A DNA stretch of 64,000 nucleotides, taken from Miniphocaeibacter massiliensis. GTDB lineage: Bacteria > Bacillota > Clostridia > Tissierellales > Peptoniphilaceae. The notes under the pieces were generated by a model, which was given only the letters and a program-made list of their open reading frames with translations, did not search any database and was not told the DNA's origin. Both the position numbers and the translations under genes were made by a program. The stretch covers positions 310,001-374,000 of the forward strand of contig NZ_OCTQ01000001.1 of the NCBI RefSeq assembly GCF_900232905.1, read 5' to 3'. Below, piece by piece: positions 35,235 through 45,053 of this stretch (positions within the stretch are counted from its first letter, which is position 1; every line of letters begins with the position of its first letter).

Positions 35235-35254
35235 AAGAGCCTTTTTAGGCTCTT
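35235..35254 (-). terminator. Terminator of the lysine/DAP operon
   Basis: On the minus strand AAGAGCC and GGCTCTT form a hairpin followed by TTTATTTG, overlapping the ddh stop codon at the operon end. Confidence 0.85.
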
Positions 35255-36227
35255 ATAATAATTTTTCTCTTTGCTCTTCTGGAGATAATGTAGATAAATA
35301 TGATAACGGTACATCAAATACTGTTATAGCTCCTATCTTCCCATCTTTCCTCATTTTATAAACAGCTCTAGCAAATGTAACATTTACTGCTGATGTAAAT
35401 TCTGGATTACTTTCTAATTTCAAACTAAATTCATATATTTGGTTTGTATTATTTGAAGTATTTCCCAGTCTAATAACTTTACCACCGTGTGGCATTCCAG
35501 TATAATTTCTATTAAATTCTTCTTCTGAAATAAAATGAACAAAAGTATCATACTCTGAAAAATAATTAGGCATATTAACTATTTGATTTTCTATTTCTTT
35601 TAAATCTACATCTTCATATGTTACAACATAGCATTCTCTAATATGTTTTTCTCTAGTTGAAAATTTACACCTTTCTCCATCTTTTATTCTATTCACCGCA
35701 TCTTCTACTGGTATAGTGTATTGAACAGCGTTTTTGACCCCTTTTATTCTCCTAATAGCATCTCCATGACCTTGGCTTACTCCTTTACCCCAGAAAGTGT
35801 AAGTCTCACCTTCAGGAAGTATAGCTTCAGATAATAATCTATTCATAGAGAACAATCCTGGATCCCATCCAGTAGAAATAATTGATAGATTATTTCCTTC
35901 CTTCGCTGCAGCTTCGATACTTTCAAAGTATTCAGGAATTTTTGCATGTGTATCAAAACTATCAACAGTGTTAAAGTATTTAGAGATCTCTGGCCCTTGC
36001 AATTTTAAATCTGTGGCTGAACCACCACAAAGTATGCAAACATCTATTTTGTCTTTAAAATCTAAAATATCATCTATATGGTAAATATTAACATCTGAAT
36101 CTATTGTAGAAGGATTCCTTCTGCTAAACACTCCTACTAATTCCATATCTTTTGAAAGATTTACAGCTTTTACTGCACCCTTACCTAAATTTCCATAACC
36201 TACTATTCCTATTTTTATTTTTTCCAT
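35253..36227 (-). CDS. ddh: meso-Diaminopimelate dehydrogenase
   Basis: A 324-residue enzyme with an N-terminal NADP-binding fold (KIGIVGYGNLGKGAVKAV, GVFSRRNP). It carries the Ddh segments LCGGSATDLKLQGPEIS, STGWDPGLFSMNRLL and WGKGVSQGHGDAIRRI. It makes meso-DAP in one step from tetrahydrodipicolinate, ammonia and NADPH, bypassing the succinyl or acetyl branches. The use of free ammonia suits an amino-acid fermenter. Last gene of the riboswitch-controlled operon. Confidence 0.95.
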   Translation of the reverse strand: MEKIKIGIVGYGNLGKGAVKAVNLSKDMELVGVFSRRNPSTIDSDVNIYHIDDILDFKDKIDVCILCGGSATDLKLQGPEISKYFNTVDSFDTHAKIPEYFESIEAAAKEGNNLSIISTGWDPGLFSMNRLLSEAILPEGETYTFWGKGVSQGHGDAIRRIKGVKNAVQYTIPVEDAVNRIKDGERCKFSTREKHIRECYVVTYEDVDLKEIENQIVNMPNYFSEYDTFVHFISEEEFNRNYTGMPHGGKVIRLGNTSNNTNQIYEFSLKLESNPEFTSAVNVTFARAVYKMRKDGKIGAITVFDVPLSYLSTLSPEEQREKLL

Positions 36228-36237
36228 TATTACTCCA

Positions 36238-36987
36238 TTAAAACTTAAAAATGTCTTTCATATTATATAATCCGACTTCTTGATTAACTATATATCTACA
36301 TGCTGTTAACCCACCATTTGCAAATATTTTTTTTGATTGTGCTATATGAGTAACTTCTAGTACTTCATCTAGTCCTGAGAACATAACTGTGTGTTCCCCA
36401 ACAATTGTACCCCCTCTTACAGCATGAATACCTACTTCTCTTTTATCTCTTGATAAGTTAGATCCTTCTCTTCCATATAATTCTTTCAAAGAATTGTCAC
36501 GTCCGCTATTTACAGATTTAAATAACATTCTAGCAGTACCACTTGGAGAATCTTTTTTTAAATTATGGTGTTTTTCTATTATTTCAATGTCAAATTCTGG
36601 TAAAGATTTAGATAAATTTTCAACAACATTTAACAATAAATTTATTCCAATACTCATATTGCCAGAAAAAAGTATAGGTATATATTTTGATGCTTCCTCA
36701 ATTTCTCTTATTTGTTCTTCGGTATAACCAGTTGTCGCTATTACCAAAGGCTTGTTATTTTCTATAGAAAACTTTAAAATATCTGAAATTAATCTATGAT
36801 TTGAAAAATCAAGTACTACATCTACTTCTTCTTTTATCAAACTAAAATCTTGATATATTGGAAATGAAGTTTCAAATCCGCTATTTTCTCCTATACCTGC
36901 TGATATTTTAAATTCATCCAGTTTTTTACAGACATCAATTATGGTTTTACCCATGCTTCCAGTAGCTCCTATTAAAAGTATATTCAT
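36238..36987 (-). CDS. dapB: 4-hydroxy-tetrahydrodipicolinate reductase
   Basis: A 249-residue reductase. It has the N-terminal ILLIGATGSMGKTIIDV, VVLDFSNH and the substrate motif EIIEKHHNLKKDSPSGTA, in which the His-His-Asn and Lys residues bind the dicarboxylate. It reduces hydroxy-tetrahydrodipicolinate to tetrahydrodipicolinate, the substrate of the next gene product. Eight nt after dapA and ten nt before ddh. Confidence 0.95.
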   Translation of the reverse strand: MNILLIGATGSMGKTIIDVCKKLDEFKISAGIGENSGFETSFPIYQDFSLIKEEVDVVLDFSNHRLISDILKFSIENNKPLVIATTGYTEEQIREIEEASKYIPILFSGNMSIGINLLLNVVENLSKSLPEFDIEIIEKHHNLKKDSPSGTARMLFKSVNSGRDNSLKELYGREGSNLSRDKREVGIHAVRGGTIVGEHTVMFSGLDEVLEVTHIAQSKKIFANGGLTACRYIVNQEVGLYNMKDIFKF

Positions 36988-36995
36988 AATTCTAC

Positions 36996-37877
36996 CTATA
37001 ACAATCCTATTTCTTTCATTGTTGCTCTTAATAACTCTTTTGTAGATTCTGAAGCTTCATATAGTGGTAATCTTAAGCCACCAACATCAAATCCTAAAAT
37101 ATTCATAGCAGCTTTTACTGGTATTGGATTAGCTTCTGTAAATAACGCATCTATAAATCTTTTATATTTTATTTGTAAATCTGCCGCTTCTTTTGTTTTA
37201 CCATTTAAATACAAATGAACCATTTCACTTGTTTCTTTAGGTATTATATTTGCTGAAACAGATATTACACCTATTCCACCTACAGAAAGTAGTGGAACTA
37301 CTACATCGTCATTTCCTGAATAAATTGCAAAATTTTCTCCACAACGTCTCATAACCTCAACAGTATATGATAGATTTCCCGTTGCATCTTTTAATCCAAC
37401 TATATTTTTATGTTTAGATAATCTTTCTAAAGTATCAGGAGCTATAGTCATGGCAGTTCTTCCTGGTACATCATATAAAATAATTGGAATATTAACAGCA
37501 TTAGCTATTGCTAAAAAATGCTCTTCTAATCCTTTTTGACTTGTTTTATTATAGTAAGGTGTTACTTGAAGAAGTCCATCTACACCACATTTTTCTGCTT
37601 CCACACTTAAATTTATTCCATGTCTTGTATCATTACTTCCTGTACCTGCAATAACTGGGATTCTTTTATTAATAACATCTACTGCAAATTTTATAGTAGC
37701 TAAATGCTCTTTGTCAGTCATTGTAGATGCTTCTCCTGTTGTTCCTGTTATTATTATTGAGTCAGTTTTATTTTCAACGTGAAATTCTAATAATTCTTCT
37801 AATTTTTGAAAATTAATATCTCCATTTGCTTTAAAAGGTGTTACTATCGCTACACCTGATCCTTTAAAAATTGCCAT
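36996..37877 (-). CDS. dapA: 4-hydroxy-tetrahydrodipicolinate synthase
   Basis: A 293-residue TIM-barrel aldolase of the DapA/NAL family. Motifs are GTTGEASTMTDKEHL, PVIAGTGSNDTRHGI, YYNKTSQKGLEEHF, the tyrosine in ILYDVPGRT and the Schiff-base lysine in IVGLKDATGN. It condenses pyruvate with aspartate semialdehyde and commits flux to lysine and DAP. Position between asd and dapB confirms DapA over other aldolases of the fold. Confidence 0.96.
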   Translation of the reverse strand: MAIFKGSGVAIVTPFKANGDINFQKLEELLEFHVENKTDSIIITGTTGEASTMTDKEHLATIKFAVDVINKRIPVIAGTGSNDTRHGINLSVEAEKCGVDGLLQVTPYYNKTSQKGLEEHFLAIANAVNIPIILYDVPGRTAMTIAPDTLERLSKHKNIVGLKDATGNLSYTVEVMRRCGENFAIYSGNDDVVVPLLSVGGIGVISVSANIIPKETSEMVHLYLNGKTKEAADLQIKYKRFIDALFTEANPIPVKAAMNILGFDVGGLRLPLYEASESTKELLRATMKEIGLL

Positions 37878-37888
37878 GTGTCTTCCTC

Positions 37889-38878
37889 CTATAATCTAGA
37901 TACTATTAATTCAGCAATTTGTACTGTATTTGTTGCTGCACCTTTTCTGATATTATCAGCTACACACCAGAAATTTATTCCGTTTTCAACACTAAAATCT
38001 CTTCTTATTCTTCCTACAAATACTTCATCTTTCCCATTAGCTGTTTCTTCAAGAGGATAAACTAAATTCTTTACATCATCTTGTAACACAACACCATCTG
38101 CATTTTTTAATAATTCAAATATTTCTTCTATTTCAAAAGGTTTCTCAAATTCCAAGTTTATACTAACTGCATGAGAATTTTTTATAGGTACCCTTACTGT
38201 CGTTGCCGTAACTTTTATAGAATCATCTTCCAATATCTTATTTGTTTCTTCTATCATTTTCATTTCTTCTTTTGTATAACCATTTTCTAAGAATACATCT
38301 ATATGAGGAAGGCAGTTCTTAGCTATTGGATAAGGGTAATTTTCGCATGTTCCATTTTCTAAATCTGCTACTCCTTTTACACCTGATCCTGAAACTGCTT
38401 GATAAGTGTTATAAATAATTCTTTTTATTTTAAATTTATCATGTAAAGGTCTAAGTGGCACTACAGATTGAATTGTAGAGCAATTTGGATTTGCTATAAT
38501 TCCATTGTTTTTAAATGCAGTTTCTCCATTAACTTCTGGTACTATTAATGGTATATCTTTATCCATTCTCCAATGTGAACTATTATCTATTACAACTACA
38601 CCTTTACTTGCTGCAATTGGTGCAAATTTTTCAGAGATAGTACCACCTGCTGAAAATAGAGCTACGTCAATATCTCTATCGAAAGAGGTTTCTGTAAGTT
38701 CCTCTACTATGTAGTCCTTTCCATTAAATTCAACTTTTTGACCTGCTGATTTCTTAGATGAAAACAAATATAAACTATCAATAGGAAAACTTCTATCCTT
38801 TAAAACTTGTAATATAGTTCTCCCTACCATTCCTGTTGCTCCAACTACTGCTACATTAAAATTTTTTCTCTCTGACAT
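37889..38878 (-). CDS. asd: Aspartate-semialdehyde dehydrogenase
   Basis: A 329-residue protein with the NADP motif VAVVGATGMVGRTILQVL, the catalytic cysteine in IIANPNCSTIQ and the later GSGVKGVADLE and RVPIKNSHAVSINLEF segments. It reduces aspartyl phosphate to the semialdehyde used by DapA and by threonine synthesis. Directly follows lysC (12 nt). Confidence 0.96.
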   Translation of the reverse strand: MSERKNFNVAVVGATGMVGRTILQVLKDRSFPIDSLYLFSSKKSAGQKVEFNGKDYIVEELTETSFDRDIDVALFSAGGTISEKFAPIAASKGVVVIDNSSHWRMDKDIPLIVPEVNGETAFKNNGIIANPNCSTIQSVVPLRPLHDKFKIKRIIYNTYQAVSGSGVKGVADLENGTCENYPYPIAKNCLPHIDVFLENGYTKEEMKMIEETNKILEDDSIKVTATTVRVPIKNSHAVSINLEFEKPFEIEEIFELLKNADGVVLQDDVKNLVYPLEETANGKDEVFVGRIRRDFSVENGINFWCVADNIRKGAATNTVQIAELIVSRL

Positions 38879-38890
38879 TTCCTACCTCCA

Positions 38891-40090
38891 CTATAATTTA
38901 AATTCTTTAACTAATATGTCAACCATTCTTTCAACATTATAATCATCTACCACATACGAAATACTTATTTCAGATGTTGAAACTTGATGAAATTCAATAC
39001 TTCCTTGTGATAGTAATTCAAATACCCTAGAAGCAACTCCCGCCTGTGTTCTCATGGAGTCACCTATAATAGAAACCTTACTTACATCTTCTATGAAATT
39101 AAAATTTAATCCTAAGTTATTTAAAATTTCTGTAACAATAAACTTATTATCAAACGTTGTCGTAAATGATATTAAATATTTATCATCTGAAAATTTATTT
39201 TGACTTATTATGTCAATATTTACATTTTCACTTCCTAATTTAACGAATATATTATTTATTAGTTCAACATTATTATTTTTTAATTCTATATTAACTAAAA
39301 GAATATTATCCATTATTGATATATTTGTTATACTATTTTTTTCCATCTTTTTTCCTTCTTCTGAAATATACGTACCTTTAACATCATTTGTATTTAATGC
39401 AATATAAAGCGGTACTTTGTACTTCCATGCTAATTCTACACTTCTTGGCTCGATGACTTTTGCTCCTAAACTAGCCATTTCCAATGTTTCTTCATATGAT
39501 AATTCATCTAATTTTCTGGCTTTGCTATATACTCTAGGGTCAATGGTATATATTCCTTTAACATCTGTATATATCTCACAAGGATATCCTAATGTTGCAG
39601 CTATGGCAACAGCAGAAGTATCTGAACCGCCTCTCCCTAGTGTCGTAATATCATCATTTTCATTTATACCTTGAAAACCAGCTATTATTACTATGTAATC
39701 TTCTTGTAAATATTTATTGATTACATCTTTATCTAAACTAGTTATTTTACTTTTCATATGATGTCCAAAAGTTTTCATTCTAACTTGCCATCCTGTTAAC
39801 GATATAGCCTTATGCCCTTTTGCAGTTATAGCCATTGCTAAAAGCGATATTGTTACTTGTTCACCTGTTGAAAGCAACATATCCATTTCTCTTTTATTAG
39901 GGTTATTAGAAATTTCTCTAGATAATGATATTAAATCATTAGTGCTTTTACCCATAGCCGAAACTACTGTTATAATATTTTTATACTTTTCTTTCTTTTT
40001 TATAATTCTATCAGCAACTTGACTAATTTTTTCTGGTGTAGCTACCGATGAACCTCCATACTTCAATACAACTCCATCAAATTCACTCAA
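38891..40090 (-). CDS. lysC: Aspartate kinase
   Basis: A 399-residue monofunctional kinase. The N-terminal VVLKYGGSSVATPEKI, VVSAMGKSTNDLI, TTLGRGGSDTSAVAIAATLG and DVKGIYTIDPR form the amino-acid kinase domain. Two ACT domains lie after about residue 260 (NISIMDNILLVNIEL, KVSIIGDSMRTQAGVASRVF). It phosphorylates aspartate. The ACT domains suggest feedback control by lysine in addition to the riboswitch. Confidence 0.96.
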   Translation of the reverse strand: MSEFDGVVLKYGGSSVATPEKISQVADRIIKKKEKYKNIITVVSAMGKSTNDLISLSREISNNPNKREMDMLLSTGEQVTISLLAMAITAKGHKAISLTGWQVRMKTFGHHMKSKITSLDKDVINKYLQEDYIVIIAGFQGINENDDITTLGRGGSDTSAVAIAATLGYPCEIYTDVKGIYTIDPRVYSKARKLDELSYEETLEMASLGAKVIEPRSVELAWKYKVPLYIALNTNDVKGTYISEEGKKMEKNSITNISIMDNILLVNIELKNNNVELINNIFVKLGSENVNIDIISQNKFSDDKYLISFTTTFDNKFIVTEILNNLGLNFNFIEDVSKVSIIGDSMRTQAGVASRVFELLSQGSIEFHQVSTSEISISYVVDDYNVERMVDILVKEFKL

Positions 40091-40092
40091 TA

Positions 40093-41388
40093 TTAATAAA
40101 CATCCTCTCTTATTAAATCTTCATATGTCTGTCTTCTTACAGCTAATTTTTCTCCTTCTCTACTAACAAACACCATTGCTGGACGTTCAATTCTATTATA
40201 ATTACTACTCATTGAGTAAGTGTATGCTCCCGTTGATGGAATTAATAACAAATCCCCTATTTCTGCTTTTGGTAGTTTGTAGTCTTTAATTAAAATATCT
40301 CCAGATTCACAGCATTTTCCTGCAATAGTATAAACATTGTCAGCTTTTTTATTTGCTTTATTAACTAATATTGCTTCGTATTTAGCTTGATATAGCGCTG
40401 GTCGTGGATTATCGGTCATTCCTCCATCTACAAAAATATAATCTTTTCCGCCAAAAGTCTCCTTTACTCCCCCAACAGTATATAAAGTTGATCCACTATT
40501 GCAAATTAAAGATCTTCCAGGCTCTATATCTACAGTTTGTAAATTTACTCCATAATAATCAATATAATTTTCAATTTTTTCAATATATTCATTTAAAAAT
40601 TTTCCTAACTCAAATGGATTATCTTCTTTTGTATAATATACTCCAAATCCTCCACCCAAGTTTAGTTCTGGTATTTTTATATCAAGTTTATCTTCTACTG
40701 TTTTCATAAATTCTACCATAGTTTCGGCTTCTTTAAAGAAAGATTCTTTTTCAAAAATTTGTGAACCTATGTGACAATGAAAACCTGCAAATATTAAATT
40801 TTCATTTTCTACAATACTATTTACAATATTAAATATATTTTCATCAAATATTGATTCTCCAAATTTAGAGTCTAACTTTGTAGTTTTTATATATTCATGA
40901 GTATGAGCATCTATTCCAGGATTAACTCTAAGTAATACTTTTTGTTTATTATCAGTTCCACTTAATATATTAATTATTCTCTCTATTTCTTGAACATTAT
41001 CTATAACTATAGTTCCTATATTGTTATCCAATGCAAATTTTAATTCTTTATATAATTTATTGTTTCCATGAAAATATATTCTTTCAGAAGGAAATTTAGC
41101 TTTTAATACTGTATATAGTTCACCACCACTTACAACATCTATATATAACCCTTCTTCTGCTATTATTTTAGCTGTATAAACGTTTAGCATAGACTTTGAA
41201 GCATATAATACTCTTGAGTCTATTTTCTTACTTTTAAAGCTATTTTTATAAGATTTAATCTTTTCTCTAAAATCATCTTCATCAATTATAAACAATGGAG
41301 TATCAAATTTTTTTGCAAGTTCTGAACAAGATGTATCTCCAATGTATAATTCACTATTTTTTAAATTCATATTTCCCAATAATTTCAT
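40093..41388 (-). CDS. lysA: Diaminopimelate decarboxylase
   Basis: A 431-residue fold-III PLP enzyme with the PLP lysine in LYASKSMLN, the glycine loop NLGGGFGVYYT, PGRSLICNSG and the catalytic CCESGDIL near the C-terminus. It converts meso-DAP to lysine. I start at the ATG at 41388 behind AAAGGAG; an in-frame ATG at 41433 lies inside the riboswitch terminator and has no ribosome site. First gene of the operon lysA-lysC-asd-dapA-dapB-ddh, so riboswitch control covers both lysine and cell-wall DAP supply. Confidence 0.94.
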   Translation of the reverse strand: MKLLGNMNLKNSELYIGDTSCSELAKKFDTPLFIIDEDDFREKIKSYKNSFKSKKIDSRVLYASKSMLNVYTAKIIAEEGLYIDVVSGGELYTVLKAKFPSERIYFHGNNKLYKELKFALDNNIGTIVIDNVQEIERIINILSGTDNKQKVLLRVNPGIDAHTHEYIKTTKLDSKFGESIFDENIFNIVNSIVENENLIFAGFHCHIGSQIFEKESFFKEAETMVEFMKTVEDKLDIKIPELNLGGGFGVYYTKEDNPFELGKFLNEYIEKIENYIDYYGVNLQTVDIEPGRSLICNSGSTLYTVGGVKETFGGKDYIFVDGGMTDNPRPALYQAKYEAILVNKANKKADNVYTIAGKCCESGDILIKDYKLPKAEIGDLLLIPSTGAYTYSMSSNYNRIERPAMVFVSREGEKLAVRRQTYEDLIREDVY

Positions 41389-41410
41389 GAAATATCTCCT
41401 TTTTATAATA

Positions 41411-41620
41411 AAAAAACTATGAGCAAAAGGCACTCATAGTTATATATAACTTTCCTTCTGCCCTCAATGAATAAAGTCCTCCAATAATAAAATGGGCATT
41501 CTATTATTGACAGTGTCATACCTATTAAGCATAACCCCAATACTTAAGTATTTCGGCGATTTAACCTTTCGTTTCCTAATAATTCAAACCGCGGCCTCTT
41601 TAAACATTGATTAACTATTT
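41411..41620 (-). ncRNA. Lysine riboswitch (L box) with terminator
   Basis: The minus strand shows the L-box conserved blocks in order: AGAGGCCGCGGTTTG, TTAGGAAACGAAAGGTT, ATCGCCGAAATA, TTGGGGTTATGC and ACTGTCA. The downstream hairpin AACTATGAGTG/GCTCATAGTT (41415-41441) is followed by seven T and is the lysine-induced terminator. The next gene is lysA, so the RNA class and the pathway agree. Ends are approximate. Confidence 0.92.
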
Positions 41621-41630
41621 AATTTAATTT

Positions 41631-41659
41631 AGGATATCAAATATATCATACTTTGTCAA
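41631..41659 (-). promoter_or_regulatory. Promoter of the lysine riboswitch operon
   Basis: On the minus strand TTGACA (41654-41659) and TATCCT (41631-41636) are 17 bp apart, about 25 bp before the first conserved L-box block. Confidence 0.7.
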
Positions 41660-41689
41660 ACTATTTCATATGAAAAGTTTGTTAAAATA

Positions 41690-42682
41690 TTAAATTTGTA
41701 CAAACCCTACTTTTTTATAAACTTTTCTCAAAGTTTTATAAGACAAATATCTAGCTTTTTCAGCTCCTTCTTTCATTATACTTTCTAAATATCCTTTATC
41801 ACTCATTAGTTTATCATATTCATTTTGAATTGGTTTCAAAGCTTCTGCAATTAATATTCCTAAATCTTCTTTAAAAACAGAATAATTTTCATTTCTATAT
41901 TTATTTACTATATTTTTTACATCCTCTCCAGAAAAAGCACTATATATATTTATCAAGTTTTGTAAGCCTTTTTGTTCTTTTGAGTAATTAAAATTTGCTA
42001 ATGAGTCTGTAACTGCTCTTTTTACTTTTCTTACAATAGTATCTTTATCATCAAGCATTAATATATAACTGTTTGCATCGGGATCAGACTTTGACATTTT
42101 TAATTCTGGATTTTTTAAATTATATATTTTCCCTGTTTCTTTTTGTATTAGATTATCCGGGACTTTAAAAGTATCACTATACTTACTATTAAACCTAATA
42201 GCTAAATCTCTTGCTAACTCTAAATGTTGTCTTTGATCTTCTCCTACTGGTACAAAATCTGTTTGATATAACAAAATATCAGCTGCCATTAATACGGGAT
42301 ATGTGAATAATGCTGCATTTAAATTTTCCTCAGATTTTGAAGATTTATCTTTATACTGAGTCATTCTATTTAATTGTCCCATATATGATATAGAATTTAA
42401 TACCCAACATAATTCTGCATGTGCAGATACGTGTGATTGTACAAATATTGTCGATTTTTCAGGATCTAATCCTGTTGCTAGATATAGTGCTAAAACTTCA
42501 TATGTTCTCTTTCTAAGTTCACTTGGAACTTGTGGTACTGTTATTGAATGCATATCAACTATTGAATATATACTATTGTATTCATCTTGTAATCTTGAAA
42601 AATTCTTTATAGCACCTAAATAATTTCCTATTGTCAGATTTCCTGATGGTTGAACCCCACTAAAAACTGTTTTTTTATTCAT
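41690..42682 (-). CDS. trpS: Tryptophanyl-tRNA synthetase
   Basis: A 330-residue class I synthetase. It begins KKTVFSGVQPSGNLTIGNYL, with the HIGH-type TIGN; KMSKS appears in LKMSKSDPDANSYIL, and PVLMAADILLYQTDFVPVGE is the conserved substrate pocket. The ATG at 42682 has GGAGG upstream. An in-frame ATG at 42733 would add a hydrophobic leader without a ribosome site and is rejected. No T-box is visible in the leader. Confidence 0.96.
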   Translation of the reverse strand: MNKKTVFSGVQPSGNLTIGNYLGAIKNFSRLQDEYNSIYSIVDMHSITVPQVPSELRKRTYEVLALYLATGLDPEKSTIFVQSHVSAHAELCWVLNSISYMGQLNRMTQYKDKSSKSEENLNAALFTYPVLMAADILLYQTDFVPVGEDQRQHLELARDLAIRFNSKYSDTFKVPDNLIQKETGKIYNLKNPELKMSKSDPDANSYILMLDDKDTIVRKVKRAVTDSLANFNYSKEQKGLQNLINIYSAFSGEDVKNIVNKYRNENYSVFKEDLGILIAEALKPIQNEYDKLMSDKGYLESIMKEGAEKARYLSYKTLRKVYKKVGFVQI

Positions 42683-42983
42683 ATTTCCTCCTAAATATAA
42701 AATCAATATAAAAACTATTATATACACTACCAAAATTCAAACTTAAAAAAGTTTATCTAATTCTATAGTGGTATTTTTATATTAAAAAATATAACATTTG
42801 TATGTTAAAAAATAAATTATATCTATTTGTAATAAATATTGAAATTTTATTATTATCTTTAAATCTTAATATTTACATTATACCTTCATTGTATTAATTA
42901 AACAATTTATTTAATTACTTTGCTTTTAATCAATATTAGATTAAAATATAGGAGAAGTATTTTTTTATATTAAGGAGTTATTT
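42683..42983. other. Intergenic region between trpS and the two-component operon
   Basis: About 300 bp, very AT-rich, between divergent genes. It should hold the promoters of trpS (minus) and of the response regulator (plus). A ribosome site AAGGAG (42973-42978) precedes the regulator. I found no T-box, no long inverted repeat and no credible small gene. Confidence 0.6.
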
Positions 42984-43673
42984 ATGAGTATTAAAATATT
43001 AATTATTGAAGATGAAATCTCAATATCAAATATAGAAAAACAATATTTAGAGTTAGAAGGGTACAATGTAATTCAATCTTTTGATGGAGAAGACGGATTA
43101 AATAAATTTAAATTAGAAAATCCAGATTTAGTCATATTAGACTTAATGCTACCAAAAATTTCTGGTGAAGATATAATGTCTTATATAAAAAATTATTCTG
43201 AAACTCCTGTTGTTATGGTTACTGCAAAAATAGAAGAAGAAAATCGTATTAACGGGTTAAAACTTGGAGCAGATGACTATATTATTAAACCTTTTAGTGC
43301 AAAAGAATTAGTATTAAGAGTAAAAAATATACTCAGAAGATCTAGAAAACACGATATTCCTAAAGCTGATTTAATTACTTCTAATACTGGCGAGCTAGTT
43401 TTAGATTTAGAAAATAATAATCTCTATAAAAATGGGAGTTTAATAAGTTTAACCAATAATGAATTTAAAATAGTAAAAACTTTATTCTCTTATCCTAAAA
43501 AGATTTTTACTAGAGAAGAAATTATTGAAGTGGGCTTTGGCGTAGATTACACTGCTTTTGATAGAGCTATTGACACACACATAAAAAATATACGTTCTAA
43601 ATTAGAAAATAATCCTAAAGATCCAAATTATATATTAACGGTATACGGAATTGGATATAAGGCAAATATATGA
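42984..43673 (+). CDS. OmpR/PhoB-family response regulator
   Basis: A 229-residue regulator. The receiver domain (1-118) has acidic residues in IIEDE, phospho-acceptor Asp53 (VILDLMLPK), threonine in MVTAK and lysine in IIKPF. The C-terminal winged helix (about 128-229) has SLTNNEFKIVKTLFSYPKK and RAIDTHIKNIRSKL. It pairs with the kinase encoded with a 4-nt overlap. The stimulus is unknown; no adjacent transporter or target gene gives a hint. Confidence 0.93.
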   Translation: MSIKILIIEDEISISNIEKQYLELEGYNVIQSFDGEDGLNKFKLENPDLVILDLMLPKISGEDIMSYIKNYSETPVVMVTAKIEEENRINGLKLGADDYIIKPFSAKELVLRVKNILRRSRKHDIPKADLITSNTGELVLDLENNNLYKNGSLISLTNNEFKIVKTLFSYPKKIFTREEIIEVGFGVDYTAFDRAIDTHIKNIRSKLENNPKDPNYILTVYGIGYKANI

Positions 43674-45016
43674 AAAAAACTAAAAGTATAAAAAGAGAAA
43701 TACTTAAAATTTATTGTATTTCTATACTTTTTCCTATTTTAATTTCAATTTTATTCACTATAATAATGTACCATAATATGTGGAATTCATTATTCACAAA
43801 AAATTATAGTAAATATTTTAATTATATTACCAAAAATATTTCTGATTACTATAAAAAAAATGGAGATTTTGAAGGAATATGTGAAAAATTGCCTGAATTA
43901 GTGCATTTTGACATCAATATTACTGTATATGATAATAATAATAATAATTTATCAAATTGTAATTTAATAAATTCCTCTGACGAAAATTTGAAAGATATAG
44001 AATATTTGTTTATTAATGAGAAATATCCTATTATAGTTGATAAACAAACTGTTGGATATGTTAAGTATGAATTTCTTCCAGGTTTAATTGAAGACTTTGG
44101 GTATACTGAAACAAGATATAAACTCGTTTTAGGTACTAACATAGTTACAACAATATCTTTAGCTACTGGATTAATTTTACTAATTATATTGATAAAAAGC
44201 ATAACAAAACCAATCTTAATGTTATCTGATTCAACTGAAAAAATATTTACTAAAAGCTATGATAACTTAAATTTACCAACTACTAAAATATATGAACTCA
44301 ATAAATTGTCCAATAATATAAACTATTTAAATAAAAATTTAAAAATGCAAAATCAGATAAGAAAAACTTATTCTCAAGATATAAATCATGAATTGAGAAC
44401 TCCTTTAACAAATTTGCAATTAACTTTAGAAGCTATGGTTGATGGAGTTATTGATTTAAATGATGAAAATATAAAAAATAGTTTAAGTGAAATAAACAGA
44501 TTAAAAATTTTAGTTGATAATCTAAAAGATACCTTTAATGATGAATTTGAAAATCTTAAACTTAATAATACAACTTTTAATTTAAAAGATGAAATAAGAA
44601 TAATTACTGAGTCTTTTTTATCCCAAGCTATATCAAAAAATGTAAGCATAATAATAAATACACCATTTGATAATTTTGTCACTCTAGACAAGGATAAATT
44701 AACACAAATAATAAATAATCTACTAAGTAATTCTTTAAAAGCTACATTACCAGGAGATACTATAATTATAGGTTTTAAATCAGTTAATGGTCATACTGAG
44801 TTATATGTACAAGATAATGGTATTGGAATTTCTAAGGAAAATCTCCCTTTAATTTTTGATCGTTTTTTCAGAGTTGATAATGTAAGAAATACTAAACAAA
44901 ATGGTTATGGACTCGGACTTGCAATAGTTAAGAATTTAATAGAAATTATGAATCTAGAAATAAAAGTAGATAGTATATTAAACCAATATACAAAATTTAC
45001 AATTATAATTCCTTAA
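43670..45016 (+). CDS. Sensor histidine kinase
   Basis: A 448-residue membrane kinase. Two transmembrane helices (about 13-34 and 152-175) enclose a small extracellular domain of about 115 residues. They are followed by a HAMP-like linker, the phospho-acceptor His240 in QDINHELRTPLTN, and an ATPase domain with N, G1 and G2 boxes (IINNLLSNSLKA, VQDNGIGISKENL, GYGLGLAIVKNL). It phosphorylates the upstream regulator. The extracellular part has no recognisable ligand fold. Confidence 0.93.
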   Translation: MKKTKSIKREILKIYCISILFPILISILFTIIMYHNMWNSLFTKNYSKYFNYITKNISDYYKKNGDFEGICEKLPELVHFDINITVYDNNNNNLSNCNLINSSDENLKDIEYLFINEKYPIIVDKQTVGYVKYEFLPGLIEDFGYTETRYKLVLGTNIVTTISLATGLILLIILIKSITKPILMLSDSTEKIFTKSYDNLNLPTTKIYELNKLSNNINYLNKNLKMQNQIRKTYSQDINHELRTPLTNLQLTLEAMVDGVIDLNDENIKNSLSEINRLKILVDNLKDTFNDEFENLKLNNTTFNLKDEIRIITESFLSQAISKNVSIIINTPFDNFVTLDKDKLTQIINNLLSNSLKATLPGDTIIIGFKSVNGHTELYVQDNGIGISKENLPLIFDRFFRVDNVRNTKQNGYGLGLAIVKNLIEIMNLEIKVDSILNQYTKFTIIIP

Positions 45017-45023
45017 AATAAAT

Positions 45024-45053
45024 AAAACCCCAAATTTAAAAATTTAGGGTTTT
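45024..45053. terminator. Terminator shared by the kinase gene and rnpB
   Basis: AAAACCC and GGGTTTT with further A/T pairing form a hairpin between the kinase stop codon and the 3' end of rnpB, with T-rich ends both ways. Confidence 0.75.

Noticed and set aside
41389-41433. N-terminal extension of LysA
   Set aside because: These codons lie in and just after the riboswitch terminator hairpin and lack a ribosome site; AAAGGAG precedes the ATG at 41388.
42683-42983. A tryptophan T-box upstream of trpS
   Set aside because: No TGGNACCGCG core or antiterminator-type hairpin could be found on the minus strand of this interval.
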